Shown here: positions 26,300-34,689 of the stretch, in pieces | Position numbering within the stretch: position 1 is the first letter of the stretch | Layout of the letters: the number at the start of each line of letters is the position of its first letter | Assembly (NCBI GenBank): GCA_023266195.1 | Contig: JAHFRP010000006.1 | Coordinates: 1-64,000 of the forward strand | Origin: Sulfuricella sp. | GTDB taxonomy: Bacteria; Pseudomonadota; Gammaproteobacteria; Burkholderiales; Sulfuricellaceae | Direction of reading: 5' to 3' | Length of the DNA stretch: 64,000 nt | Made by a program: the position numbers and the translations under genes | Notes under the pieces: model-generated | Seen by the model: the letters and a program-made list of their open reading frames with translations, nothing else | Told to the model about the DNA's origin: nothing | Database searches by the model: none

Positions 26300-28390
26300 C
26301 TACAAGTTGACGACCGCCACCTGCACGGCGCTGAGCGTTCCGCCTATCCACACCGCGTTGTATTGCCAGTCGTCCACGTAGCCCGCCGCATGGCTGGGAT
26401 CGATGGCACGGCTGTAGACATTGACGTAGAAGGCATACGCGCCCTGGTTGTCCGGCTGGCCGGCCGAGGGGAAGTTCAGCTTATAAGCCGCGGAGTTGGC
26501 CACCGCGTTGTCCAGCTCGTCGCTATACCAGTGTTCCGCCGAGGCGGGCGCGGAGGTCAGATTGAGCACTGCGCTCGAACTGCCGCACCCCCCTGCGGTC
26601 AATTGCGTGTACAGCAGGTGGGAAGCCGAAGCCTGCCAGGCAACCTGGAACTCGACGTTCGCTCCCGCCGGACGGCGCACCACCGGGCATTGCAACGACA
26701 GCGGCGTCCACCCGGAGGCGCCCTCCACCCGCCAGGACAGGCCGGTGATCGCGGCCGCCGGGCCGGCGTTGTCCACGTTCAGGCGCACCGGCGCGGAATA
26801 TGCCAGGTGAGCCTTGCCGCCGTCAGCCAGCTCGACGCGAATATCGTATACGCCAGGCTGATACTGGGCGCTCGGCCACGCCAGCAGCAGGTAGGGGATC
26901 AGCCAGTTCGCCGGGTCGGGCAATACCGGATACCAGCCGTTGCCGTCCACCGGGTTGATCCAGGTGGGCGTGCTGCTCAGGGGGCGGAAAATCGGCCAGG
27001 AATGGTTGACGAACGGCACTTCCGTACCGCCGTTCCGCCGGTACAGCACGCGGTAAAAAGCCGCGCCGGGAACGTGGTTGCAGCCGCGCAGCAGCAAGGC
27101 GCCGCAAAACGGCGCCGTCGCCAGCGGGTCGGCGGCCGAGAAAACGGAGCCGTGCAGCAGTCCGTCGGCGTGAGGACGGTTCGGTCGGACGGCAAAGCCG
27201 GTCGAAGCATCGACGTAGGCGTCGCCGACGGCGGGCGGTTCGAGCTGCATCAGGCTGACTCCCTTGATGCCGGCGCCCGCGCCGGTTTCCTGGCAACCGA
27301 TATCGGGGAGTTGGCCGCACAGCGGCGACGCCACGGCGATCTGCGAAGCATGCAGCGTGACGGGCGGGATGTCGCCCGCATTCCAGCGCACGTCGAAGAA
27401 GCCCTCGGAGTAGATGGTTTCTTCGTTGCCGTCGCCGTTCACGTCCTGGGTAACCGTGAAAGTGATGTCCGGCACGTCCAGGATGGGCTCCCACTCCGAG
27501 TGGATTTCCCAGTGGCACTTCCAGCGCGGGAAAGGCCCGACGTAACGGTGCAGATCGAGCTTGTAGGCGCTCCCGGCATCACCGCCGAGATAGCGGGTCG
27601 AAACCGACGCCGCTTCTTTCCGGTATTGCTCCTGCAACGAGCGGGAAAGGGGCGGCGGCAGCGGGGACTGGAAGGCAGGTTGGTCGAGCAACTCGGTCAG
27701 GCCCATTCGCCTCTGGTTGAGCATGCCGGACTGGGCGGCCGCTTGCAGTTTGAGGGCAGTGGCGCGGCCCGCGAGCGCCTCGACGCGGCGCATTCCGCCG
27801 GGATTGCCGACCAGATAGGGAGCCGGATCGGGTCCGGGCCCCGGCGGAAACGGCCCGTGCACCAGCTCCGGGGGGATGACTTTCAAGTGTTCCAGGATGT
27901 CCCGGATGTTCGGTTTGACCAGGATGTCCGGCAGACAGTGCCGCTCCAGCCGCCAGCGCCGGATCCAGTCGATCTCGAACGCCGGAATCCACGCGCAAAA
28001 ATTACCGCAGGCGTCGGTTTTTACGTGGCCGATCTCCTCCTGGTGACAGTGCAGCGGAAACAACCAGGCCCACGGCGACTCGGCCGGAAACAGGCCGAGA
28101 AAACTGCAATCCGTATCCATGATGTGGACGGTGGCGAAGGGAACGGGATAATCGACACCGGTGGCGGGATCGGCCTTGACCACCCTGCCGCACACCCGCT
28201 TGAACAGGAATAAATCGGGGGGTATCTTCCATTTCAGGCTGTCCGACAGATCGGCGACGGTCTTGCCCTGGAGTTCGTGCGCCGGGAAGCCGGTCATCTT
28301 CGACAGGCGCGAGGCTTGGGCCGCGCCGAGCTTGATCTGATCCGGCGTGGTCCTCATGGCGTGTGCGTTGCTTTTTTCCGTATTCATCAT
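26300..28390 (-). CDS. Large protein of unknown function paired with a papain-like peptidase
   Basis: About 696 residues from an ATG at 28390 with AGGAAGG upstream; an adjacent ATG is equally possible. No signal peptide or membrane helix is seen. Residues about 55–135 (VCGRVVKADPATGVDYPVPFATVHIMD...GHVKTDACGNFCAWIP) resemble a carboxypeptidase-regulatory/transthyretin-like beta sandwich. A DVNGDGNEE calcium-type loop occurs mid-protein. The C-terminal third has Ig-like strand patterns (YDIRVELADGGKAHLAYSAPVRLNVDNAGP). Cysteines are frequent. It directly follows the peptidase gene, so it may be its substrate, inhibitor or carrier. Function not known. Confidence 0.6.
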   Translation of the reverse strand: MMNTEKSNAHAMRTTPDQIKLGAAQASRLSKMTGFPAHELQGKTVADLSDSLKWKIPPDLFLFKRVCGRVVKADPATGVDYPVPFATVHIMDTDCSFLGLFPAESPWAWLFPLHCHQEEIGHVKTDACGNFCAWIPAFEIDWIRRWRLERHCLPDILVKPNIRDILEHLKVIPPELVHGPFPPGPGPDPAPYLVGNPGGMRRVEALAGRATALKLQAAAQSGMLNQRRMGLTELLDQPAFQSPLPPPLSRSLQEQYRKEAASVSTRYLGGDAGSAYKLDLHRYVGPFPRWKCHWEIHSEWEPILDVPDITFTVTQDVNGDGNEETIYSEGFFDVRWNAGDIPPVTLHASQIAVASPLCGQLPDIGCQETGAGAGIKGVSLMQLEPPAVGDAYVDASTGFAVRPNRPHADGLLHGSVFSAADPLATAPFCGALLLRGCNHVPGAAFYRVLYRRNGGTEVPFVNHSWPIFRPLSSTPTWINPVDGNGWYPVLPDPANWLIPYLLLAWPSAQYQPGVYDIRVELADGGKAHLAYSAPVRLNVDNAGPAAAITGLSWRVEGASGWTPLSLQCPVVRRPAGANVEFQVAWQASASHLLYTQLTAGGCGSSSAVLNLTSAPASAEHWYSDELDNAVANSAAYKLNFPSAGQPDNQGAYAFYVNVYSRAIDPSHAAGYVDDWQYNAVWIGGTLSAVQVAVVNL

Positions 28391-28493
28391 CAACCTTCCT
28401 TTCCGAACACTTGTGGACAGCACGGCGTGCCGTGCTGGTGCAAAAAAACGGGCGCGCCGCGCCGCTTCCACTGGAAACGGGCGGCGCGTTTCG

Positions 28494-29417
28494 TCAAATG
28501 CCGAACTTGGCGGAATCCACCCACTTCATCGAGATCAGCGACCAGAAGTCCAGCGCCAGGCGGTTGAGAACATAGTCATACGGTAGCCAGCCATAGCCGT
28601 TGTCGCCCCAGCCGGTTCCCCAGGAATTGCGGATCAGCAGGGCGCCGGTGGTTTCCTTGTTGCTCTGGGTGTTCTTGATCTTGATGCCGTCGTCGTACCC
28701 CACCGCCGAGATGGCGTGGCCCCATTGGGCCTGCTCGCCCGGACCGGGATAGGGGATGCCGCCCTTGACGCTGGTGCTGTTGAAAGACGGGAACCCATAG
28801 AACCCGAACATGGAAGGGACGCCCGCCGCGATATACGCCTTGACGCTGGCCAGGACGCTGGCCGGCGGGACGTTCTGGCCCTGCGGGTCGTGGCAGAAGT
28901 ATTGGACCGCCTCGAAGTTGTCGGCGACCGCGTACACGAAGGCGGTCGGCTCCTTGTCGAAATCGGGGGTCTTGTCGGTATAAGGCCAGTATTTCTCGGC
29001 CGGCACGCCGCACAGCGTCAGCGCGCCCATCACGTTGCGCAGCCAGGCGCCGGTGTCGCCGGTGACCCCCATCAGATCGCGGGTGGTCTTGTACAGGAAC
29101 AACCGCGATCCGTCGATATGCTTGCCGAAGGCGCGGCGCTCGAAATATTCCACCACGCCCATGCCGGCATGGGCCGAGCACGAACCCAGCCCGCCCTGGT
29201 TCTCGATCGGCGAGCACCACTGCCGCAAGTCCACCTTCGCCGGCAACGCCGGTACGGGCTTCTTGGCCACCGCGGGGAGGCCGAGTTTCCTGGCGATTTT
29301 CACGATCTCGGGGTGCTCGGCCGAATAGTCGCGCAGATCGGGCATGGGCGGGAGCCAGCCGGTGCCGACCCATTCGTTCGTTTCGGGAAGTTCGACCTTC
29401 TGATACATGGCGTGCAT
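28494..29417 (-). CDS. Papain-like (C1A) cysteine peptidase
   Basis: A 307-residue protein from the ATG at 29417, which has AGGAGG six to seven bases upstream. The catalytic set of family C1A is complete: Gln74 and Cys80 in ENQGGLGSCSAHAG, His234 in QWGHAISAVGYDDG, and Asn264 in IRNSWGTGWGDNGYGWLPY. No signal peptide is seen, and the 60-residue N-terminal stretch could be a short propeptide. C1A peptidases are unusual in bacteria. The 696-residue partner gene lies 103 bases downstream on the same strand. Role unknown. Confidence 0.85.
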   Translation of the reverse strand: MHAMYQKVELPETNEWVGTGWLPPMPDLRDYSAEHPEIVKIARKLGLPAVAKKPVPALPAKVDLRQWCSPIENQGGLGSCSAHAGMGVVEYFERRAFGKHIDGSRLFLYKTTRDLMGVTGDTGAWLRNVMGALTLCGVPAEKYWPYTDKTPDFDKEPTAFVYAVADNFEAVQYFCHDPQGQNVPPASVLASVKAYIAAGVPSMFGFYGFPSFNSTSVKGGIPYPGPGEQAQWGHAISAVGYDDGIKIKNTQSNKETTGALLIRNSWGTGWGDNGYGWLPYDYVLNRLALDFWSLISMKWVDSAKFGI

Positions 29418-29759
29418 TTTCCACCTCCTCATTATGGGTGACCCAAGGAACGACTCCTTGTCCTTCGCGTCCCGGCAGGCCGGGCTGCCCGTGCGACCCG
29501 AAAAACGCTTGCGTCCGCGGGCTATGGCGCATATCGAGGACCGTTTCGCGGTGCATGGCACTCGGAAGTGAAATTCAATCGCCATATGAACAATGAATTA
29601 TTGGAAATAATAATCGCATATTTTTCACATTTTGCATATTTTTTCGTGGGCTGAAAAAATGCTTCAGCCGGAGCCCCGGCCGGCGGGCATTCTGGCAAAT
29701 TCGGCGCACGCCCGGCATAATCGGGCAGAACACCATCGAATACCGGATAAGGAATCGCC
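29418..29759. other. AT-rich divergent intergenic region
   Basis: This 342-base gap separates the divergent peptidase and phosphomannomutase genes. Its centre (about 29570–29650) is much more AT-rich than the neighbourhood. It contains two direct repeats, GCATATTTTT (29617–29626) and GCATATTTTTT (29635–29645), 18 bases apart. It probably holds the promoters of both flanking units. No gene was found. Confidence 0.4.
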
Positions 29760-31133
29760 ATGGCTACACCCAAAGAAATCTTCAAAGCCTACGACATCCG
29801 CGGCGTCGTCGGAAAAACGCTGACGCCGGCCATCGTCGAAGCCATCGGCCACGCCATCGGCTCCGAAGCCGTCGCACGCAGGCAGAGCGCCATCGCCATC
29901 GGCCGCGACGGCCGCCTGTCCGGCCCGGAACTGGCTGCGGCGCTGGCGCGCGGCATCCAGCGGGCGGGCATCGACGTGATTGACCTGGGGCTGGTCGCCA
30001 CGCCGATGACTTATTTCGCCGCCTACCAGCTCGACACCCATTCGGCGGTGATGGTCACCGGCAGCCACAACCCGCCCGACTACAACGGCCTGAAAATGGT
30101 GCTGGGCGGAGAAACCCTGTCCGGCGCCGCGATCCAGGCGCTGCGCGAGCGGATCGAGACAGGCGACCTGACCCACGGCAGCGGCGGCTATCGCACCCAC
30201 GACATCGCGGACGAATACATCGAGCGCATCGTTTCCGACGTCAAACCCGCCCGCAAAATGAAGATCGTCGTCGATTGCGGCAACGGCGTGCCCGGCGCGT
30301 TCGCGCCCGCGCTGTACCGGGCGATGGGCTGCGAGGTGGAGGAAATGTACTGCGACGTGGACGGTACCTTCCCCAACCACCATCCCGACCCGTCGGTGCC
30401 GAAAAACCTGGAAGACCTGATCGCCCGCCTGAAAACCTCCGACGCCGAAATCGGCTTCGCCTTCGACGGCGACGGGGACAGATTGGGCGTGGTGACCAAG
30501 GACGGCCGCATCATCTTCCCCGACCGCCAGCTGATGCTGTTCGCGCAGGACGTGCTGAGCCGCAACCCCGGCGCGGAAATCATTTTCGACGTCAAATCCA
30601 CCCGCAACCTGTTTCCCTGGATCAGGGAACGCGGCGGCAAGCCCACCCTGTGGAAAACCGGCCATTCCTTCATCAAGGCCAAGATGAAGGAAACCGGCGC
30701 CCTGCTGGCCGGCGAAATGAGCGGCCACATGTTTTTCAAGGAACGCTGGTTCGGCTTCGACGACGGCCTCTACGCCGGCGCGCGGATGATCGAGTTCCTC
30801 AGCAAGCAGGCCGACATCGACGCCACCCTGCACGGCCTGCCGGATACGGTGAACACCCCCGAACTGCAAATCTGGATGGAGGAAGGCGCGCACTACGCGC
30901 TGATCGAGCAGCTGCAAAAAACCGCACGCTTCCCCGATGCACAGGAGATCGTCACGCTCGACGGCCTGCGCGTGGAATACGCCGACGGCTTCGGCCTGAT
31001 GCGGCCGTCCAACACCACGCCGGTGATCGTGCTGCGCTTCGAGGCGGACAACGAAGCGGCATTGAAGCGGATTCAGGACGAGTTCCGGACAGTGCTGCTG
31101 GCGGCGGCGCCGGGATTGAAGTTGCCGTTCTGA
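29760..31133 (+). CDS. Phosphomannomutase/phosphoglucomutase
   Basis: A 457-residue alpha-D-phosphohexomutase of the AlgC/ManB type, interconverting hexose 1- and 6-phosphates for polysaccharide and LPS precursors. The phosphoserine is Ser102 in TGSHNPPDYNG; the Mg loop FAFDGDGDRLG and the sugar-binding GEMSGHMFFKER are intact, as is the C-terminal RPSNTTPVIVLRFEA phosphate-binding site. Length is as expected. The DUF4258/YgiT pair begins 12 bases downstream. Confidence 0.93.
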   Translation: MATPKEIFKAYDIRGVVGKTLTPAIVEAIGHAIGSEAVARRQSAIAIGRDGRLSGPELAAALARGIQRAGIDVIDLGLVATPMTYFAAYQLDTHSAVMVTGSHNPPDYNGLKMVLGGETLSGAAIQALRERIETGDLTHGSGGYRTHDIADEYIERIVSDVKPARKMKIVVDCGNGVPGAFAPALYRAMGCEVEEMYCDVDGTFPNHHPDPSVPKNLEDLIARLKTSDAEIGFAFDGDGDRLGVVTKDGRIIFPDRQLMLFAQDVLSRNPGAEIIFDVKSTRNLFPWIRERGGKPTLWKTGHSFIKAKMKETGALLAGEMSGHMFFKERWFGFDDGLYAGARMIEFLSKQADIDATLHGLPDTVNTPELQIWMEEGAHYALIEQLQKTARFPDAQEIVTLDGLRVEYADGFGLMRPSNTTPVIVLRFEADNEAALKRIQDEFRTVLLAAAPGLKLPF

Positions 31134-31145
31134 TCGAGTCGGGAC

Positions 31146-31432
31146 ATGAAATGCATTGAAATAATGTTCAGCCGACATGCGGTGCAGCGCATGTTCGAGC
31201 GCGGCATCGCAACGAAGGATGTACGGGCCGTCATCGTCGGAGGAAAATCCATTGCGGACTATCCCGACGACAAACCGCTTCCCTCCCGGCTGATTCTGGG
31301 ATTCGTCCGCAACCGGCCCATTCACGTCGTGGTTGCGTTTGACGAATCAAATGGGTGGTGTAATGAGTAACTGTTTATCAACCCGATCCAGCAGTCTGGA
31401 ACGACGGCTTCACAACAAGGAGAGTGCGATGA
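31146..31432 (+). pseudogene. DUF4258 toxin-like gene with a frameshift
   Basis: The first frame gives 74 residues (MKCIEIMFSRHAVQRMFERGI ... FDESNGWCNE) and stops at 31370. The missing family tail is present one frame over from 31367: VTVYQPDPAVWNDGFTTRRVR, ending at a TGA (31430–31432) that overlaps the next gene's ATG by four bases (ATGA). The conserved tail and the overlap show that a one-base indel near 31361–31366 broke the gene. DUF4258 proteins are putative RNase-like toxins of the RelE/ParE superfamily. A sequencing error cannot be excluded. Confidence 0.75.
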
Positions 31433-31653
31433 AATGCGCGATTTGCAAACATGGGTCAACCCAGCCGGGATTTGTCACGGTTACGCTCGAGCGCAACGGC
31501 TGCACCATCATTGTCCGCAATGTCCCCGCCGAAGTCTGCGACAACTGTGGCGAATACTATCTGTCCGAAGCGATCACCGATCGGGTGTTGAGTCGCGCCG
31601 ACGCCGCAATCAGGAATGGGGCGGAGGTCGAAATTCTGCGCTTCGCCGCATAA
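31429..31653 (+). CDS. YgiT-type zinc-finger antitoxin (MqsA N-terminal domain-like)
   Basis: A 74-residue protein with two CxxC pairs, Cys3/Cys6 (KCAICKHG) and Cys37/Cys40 (VCDNCGEYYLSE), forming the zinc-binding domain found at the N-terminus of MqsA. It has no C-terminal helix-turn-helix. Such short zinc-finger proteins regularly follow DUF4258 genes as the antitoxin. The ATG overlaps the original stop of the frameshifted toxin gene; AAGGAG lies upstream. Confidence 0.8.
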   Translation: MKCAICKHGSTQPGFVTVTLERNGCTIIVRNVPAEVCDNCGEYYLSEAITDRVLSRADAAIRNGAEVEILRFAA

Positions 31654-31871
31654 TCCACGGGCGCCGTGGGCTGCGCAATACAAGCCGCCCGTGACACCTA
31701 CGCTTCCCCCTGCATCATGACTCGCGCCACATCCACTCGGCGCTATCCAATCCGTCCTATCGCGCGCGCCCCTGACATCAATCCCCCGTCGGCCTATTTT
31801 CAGTCTCTTATATAAGATATATAATGCAAAAAAATTTTCGCCAATTAAAGGCGTGACGGTTTGACGAATCG

Positions 31872-31895
31872 TTTGTCGCATCTCCGGCCGACAAA
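31872..31895. promoter_or_regulatory. Perfect inverted repeat upstream of apbE–rnf (enhancer candidate)
   Basis: TTTGTCG (31872–31878) and CGACAAA (31889–31895) are exact reverse complements with a 10-base spacer. The site lies about 100 bases ahead of the sigma-54 promoter start, a normal distance for an activator binding site. It adjoins the TGT-N10-ACA element. Confidence 0.5.
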
Positions 31896-31896
31896 T

Positions 31897-31912
31897 TGTC
31901 CGCATCACGACA
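31897..31912 (+). promoter_or_regulatory. TGT-N10-ACA element, NifA-type upstream activating sequence
   Basis: TGT (31897–31899), ten bases, then ACA (31910–31912) matches the NifA enhancer consensus. It is about 85 bases upstream of the predicted sigma-54 start. The motif is short and could arise by chance, but its position and the adjoining dyad support it. Confidence 0.5.
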
Positions 31913-31964
31913 TTGGCTGCGGCCAGAGATTCATGCAACCGGCTGTTTAAATGTGGATTTACCC

Positions 31965-31981
31965 TTGGCATCGCTTTTGCT
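31965..31981 (+). promoter_or_regulatory. Sigma-54 (-24/-12) promoter of the apbE–rseC–rnf1 operon
   Basis: TTGGCATCGCTTTTGCT has the invariant GG (31967–31968) and GC (31979–31980) separated by exactly ten bases, with TTGGCA and TTGCT around them. Transcription would start near 31992, about 30 bases before the apbE ATG. This predicts dependence on RpoN and an enhancer-binding activator. The rest of the 369-base gap (31654–31964) holds an AT-rich tract and the two enhancer-like sites. Confidence 0.7.
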
Positions 31982-32022
31982 TTTGGCTGTATAACGGATC
32001 ACTTTTATCGAGGTCGCACGCT

Positions 32023-33021
32023 ATGCCCGTCGTCTTGTCTCGCCGCCGCTTCATCACCATCGCCGCCGCTGCCGTCGGCCTGCCGCTGCTGCTCCGGGCG
32101 GGCGGCTCCCAGGCCAGGCCGGTGCGCTGGGAAGGCCACGCGCTGGGCGCGCCCGCCTCGATCCAGCTCTATCACACCGACGAAGCCCAGGCGCGCGCCG
32201 CCATCGCCGCCGGACTGGACGAACTGAAGCGGCTGGAGGCGGTTTTCAGCGTCTACCGCGCCGACAGCGCCATTTCGGCGCTCAACCGCGACGGCGTGCT
32301 GGAAAATGCGCCGGCCGACTTCGTCGCGCTGCTCTCCCGCGCCCTGACCGTAGCCAAAATCAGCGACGGGGTCTACGACCCGACCGTGCAGCCCTTGTGG
32401 CAAACCTATTTCCGCCATTTCACCGCCGCGGTTCCCGACCCCGCCGGGCCGTCCCGGCGCGACATCGCCGCCGCGCTCGCGCTGGTGGACTGGCGCGCGG
32501 TCGAGCTGGATGCGGCCAACCGGCGCATCGCCTTCGCCCGGCCCGGCATGGGGCTGACGCTCAACAGCGGCGCCCAGGGCTACATCACCGACCGCGTCAC
32601 CGAAGTGCTGCGCGCCCACGGCTTCGACCGCATGCTGGTGGACATGGGCGAACCGCGCGCCCTGTCTACCAAGCCCGACGGCTCCGCCTGGCGCATCGGC
32701 ATCGCCAATCCCGCCGACCCCGGCCGCACCGTCACCACGCTGGAAGTGGTGGACAAATGCATCGCCACCTCGGGCGGCTACGGCACGCTGTTCGATCCCG
32801 ACGGCCGCTTCACCCATCTGATGGACACCCGCACCGGCCGCACCGCGCCGGCGCTTTTGGGCGTTTCGGTGGTGGCCGACAGCGGCACCGTCGCCGACGG
32901 CTTGTCCACCGCCATGCTGATGGCGCCGGCCGAGCGCCGCCAGGCCATCCTCAAGGCGGCCGGCGGCATCAAGGCCATTTTCGTCACGCCCGACGGCGTC
33001 GCCTCCACCGTGGACGCCTGA
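32023..33021 (+). CDS. apbE: FAD:protein FMN transferase ApbE
   Basis: A 332-residue exported flavin transferase from the ATG at 32023. It uses FAD to attach FMN covalently to threonines of proteins such as RnfG and RnfD. The N-terminus RRRFITIAAAAVGLPLLL is a twin-arginine-like or lipoprotein-free signal. ApbE patterns are seen: ALGAPASIQLYH, FSVYRADSAISALNRDG, LNSGAQGYITDRV, CIATSGGYG and the Mg-binding THLMDTRTG followed by ADSGTVADGLSTA. Its place at the head of the rnf operon fits maturation of the encoded complex. It overlaps rseC by one base. Confidence 0.92.
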   Translation: MPVVLSRRRFITIAAAAVGLPLLLRAGGSQARPVRWEGHALGAPASIQLYHTDEAQARAAIAAGLDELKRLEAVFSVYRADSAISALNRDGVLENAPADFVALLSRALTVAKISDGVYDPTVQPLWQTYFRHFTAAVPDPAGPSRRDIAAALALVDWRAVELDAANRRIAFARPGMGLTLNSGAQGYITDRVTEVLRAHGFDRMLVDMGEPRALSTKPDGSAWRIGIANPADPGRTVTTLEVVDKCIATSGGYGTLFDPDGRFTHLMDTRTGRTAPALLGVSVVADSGTVADGLSTAMLMAPAERRQAILKAAGGIKAIFVTPDGVASTVDA

Positions 33022-33548
33022 TGGACGCCCCGGCGGACGACACCCTGGATTTCAGCGCGCCGGCCATGGTCGAGGGCATCGCCCACGTCGTGGCGGTAGA
33101 GGGCGACCTGGCCTGGCTGGAACCCGAGCAGACCACCAGCTGCGGCAGCTGCGCCTCTTCCGGCGCCTGCGGCGCCAAAGGCATCGGCACCACGGCCAGC
33201 CGGCTCGAAGCGCGCCGCTTCTCGCTCGAAAACCATGCCGGCCTGGCGGTCGGCGAGCGGGTCGTGATCGGCATCCGCGAGAACGCGCTGGTGAAGGCTT
33301 CGCTCACCGCCTATGCCATCCCGCTCGGCACTCTGCTCGGTTCCGGCGCGCTGGCACAATGGGCCGCCGGCAGCGACGGCGTGACCATGGCGGCGATGTT
33401 CGGCGGCCTCGCGCTCGGCCTGGGACTGGCGCGCCTGAACGCGCGCCGGCTGAACACGCGGGGCGATCTCGCCCCCCGCTTCCTGCGGCGCGCCGACGAG
33501 GCCGCCGCCTGTCATCCAGTCACATTTAACAAGAAGGTTGGAGCATGA
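33021..33548 (+). CDS. rseC: SoxR-reducing/RseC family membrane protein
   Basis: A 175-residue RseC-like protein. The N-terminal part has the cysteine cluster CGSCASSGACGAKG (about residues 41–54); two hydrophobic helices follow (about 93–140). Relatives act with Rnf/Rsx complexes in reducing SoxR or in thiamine-related steps. It starts on the last base of the apbE stop and overlaps rnfA by four bases (ATGA), so it is part of the same operon. Confidence 0.88.
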   Translation: MDAPADDTLDFSAPAMVEGIAHVVAVEGDLAWLEPEQTTSCGSCASSGACGAKGIGTTASRLEARRFSLENHAGLAVGERVVIGIRENALVKASLTAYAIPLGTLLGSGALAQWAAGSDGVTMAAMFGGLALGLGLARLNARRLNTRGDLAPRFLRRADEAAACHPVTFNKKVGA

Positions 33549-34126
33549 AGGCATACATCCTATTGATGGTGAGCGCGGCGCTGGTCAACAACGTCATCCT
33601 CGCCCGTTTCCTCGGCCTGTGCTCGTTCATGGGCGTCACCACCCGCATCGACACCGCCGTCGGCATGGGCATGGCGACCACCTTCGTCATCACCGTTTCG
33701 TCGATGGCCGACTGGGCGGTCGAGACTTATCTGCTCCAGCCCTTCGGCCTGGGCTATCTGCGCACGGTGACCTTCATCCTGGTGATCGCCGCCGCCGTGC
33801 AGTTCACCGAAATGATCGTCAAAAAAGTATCGCCGCCGCTGTTCCAGATGCTGGGCATCTACCTGCCGCTGATCACCACCAACTGCGCCGTGCTGGGCGT
33901 CGCCCTGCTGCTGGTCGAAGGCCGCATGAGCTTCATCAGCGCCACGCTGTTCGCCTTCGCCTCGTCGGCCGGCTACACCCTGGTGATGGTGATTTTCGCC
34001 GGCCTGCGCGAGCGGCTGGCGCTGGCCGAGGTGCCGCGGATGTTCGCCGGCCCGCCCATCGGCTTCATCGTTGCCAGCCTGCTGGCGCTGGCGTTCATGG
34101 GTTTTTCCGGTATGAGTGCGAATTAG
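33545..34126 (+). CDS. rnfA: Rnf complex subunit A, set 1
   Basis: A 193-residue integral membrane protein with six predicted helices. RnfA and RnfE form the membrane core and hold a [2Fe-2S] cluster; the conserved cysteines are in GLCSFMGV (about residue 25) and TTNCAVLGV (about 113). It shares the ATGA junction with rseC. This set pumps ions while transferring electrons between NADH and ferredoxin. Confidence 0.95.
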   Translation: MKAYILLMVSAALVNNVILARFLGLCSFMGVTTRIDTAVGMGMATTFVITVSSMADWAVETYLLQPFGLGYLRTVTFILVIAAAVQFTEMIVKKVSPPLFQMLGIYLPLITTNCAVLGVALLLVEGRMSFISATLFAFASSAGYTLVMVIFAGLRERLALAEVPRMFAGPPIGFIVASLLALAFMGFSGMSAN

Positions 34127-34138
34127 GAGGATCTGACT

Positions 34139-34678
34139 ATGTTGATGGCTGTCGGCAGTCTTACGGTAATGGGCGTCGCCCTGGGCGGCATACTCGGCGC
34201 TGCGGCGCGCTTTCTCGCCGTGGAGGAAAACCCTCTCGAAGAGGAATTGAAGGCCATGCTGCCCGGCTCGCAGTGCGGACAATGCGGCTACGTCGGCTGC
34301 GGCCAGGCGGCCGCGGCGCTGGCGAAGGGCGAAGCCCCGGTGACGCTGTGCCCGCCCGGCGGCCGCGCCACGGCCGAAGCGCTGGCGAAGAAACTGGGCG
34401 TCACCGCCGATCTCTCCGAACATGAGGAAAAAGGTCCCGAATACGCCGTCGTGCTTGAGGAATTCTGCATCGGCTGCACGCGCTGCATCAAGGAATGCTC
34501 GGTGGACGCCATCATGGGCGCCAACAAGCTGATGCATTCGGTGATCGCCGATGTCTGCCACGGCTGCGGCAAGTGCGTCGTGGTCTGCCCCACCGAGGCC
34601 ATCGAAATGCGTCCGGTGCCGCTGACGCTGGGCACTTGGCACTGGGCCAAGCCCGAAGCCGGACACGCGGTGCATTAA
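34139..34678 (+). CDS. rnfB: Rnf complex ferredoxin-like subunit B, set 1
   Basis: A 179-residue protein with an N-terminal membrane helix (about 3–25), the four-cysteine cluster motif Cys46/49/54/71 (CGQCGYVGC), and two 4Fe-4S ferredoxin motifs, CIGCTRCIKEC and CHGCGKCVVVC. RnfB exchanges electrons with soluble ferredoxin. AGGAGG precedes the ATG, 12 bases after rnfA. Confidence 0.95.
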   Translation: MLMAVGSLTVMGVALGGILGAAARFLAVEENPLEEELKAMLPGSQCGQCGYVGCGQAAAALAKGEAPVTLCPPGGRATAEALAKKLGVTADLSEHEEKGPEYAVVLEEFCIGCTRCIKECSVDAIMGANKLMHSVIADVCHGCGKCVVVCPTEAIEMRPVPLTLGTWHWAKPEAGHAVH

Positions 34679-34689
34679 AGGAGCTGTAG

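Noticed and set aside
26180-28213. Open frame of about 677 codons opposite the 696-residue partner protein
   Set aside because: Composition and lack of motifs mark it as a shadow. The minus-strand protein has a ribosome site, ordered beta-rich segments and a terminator-like end.
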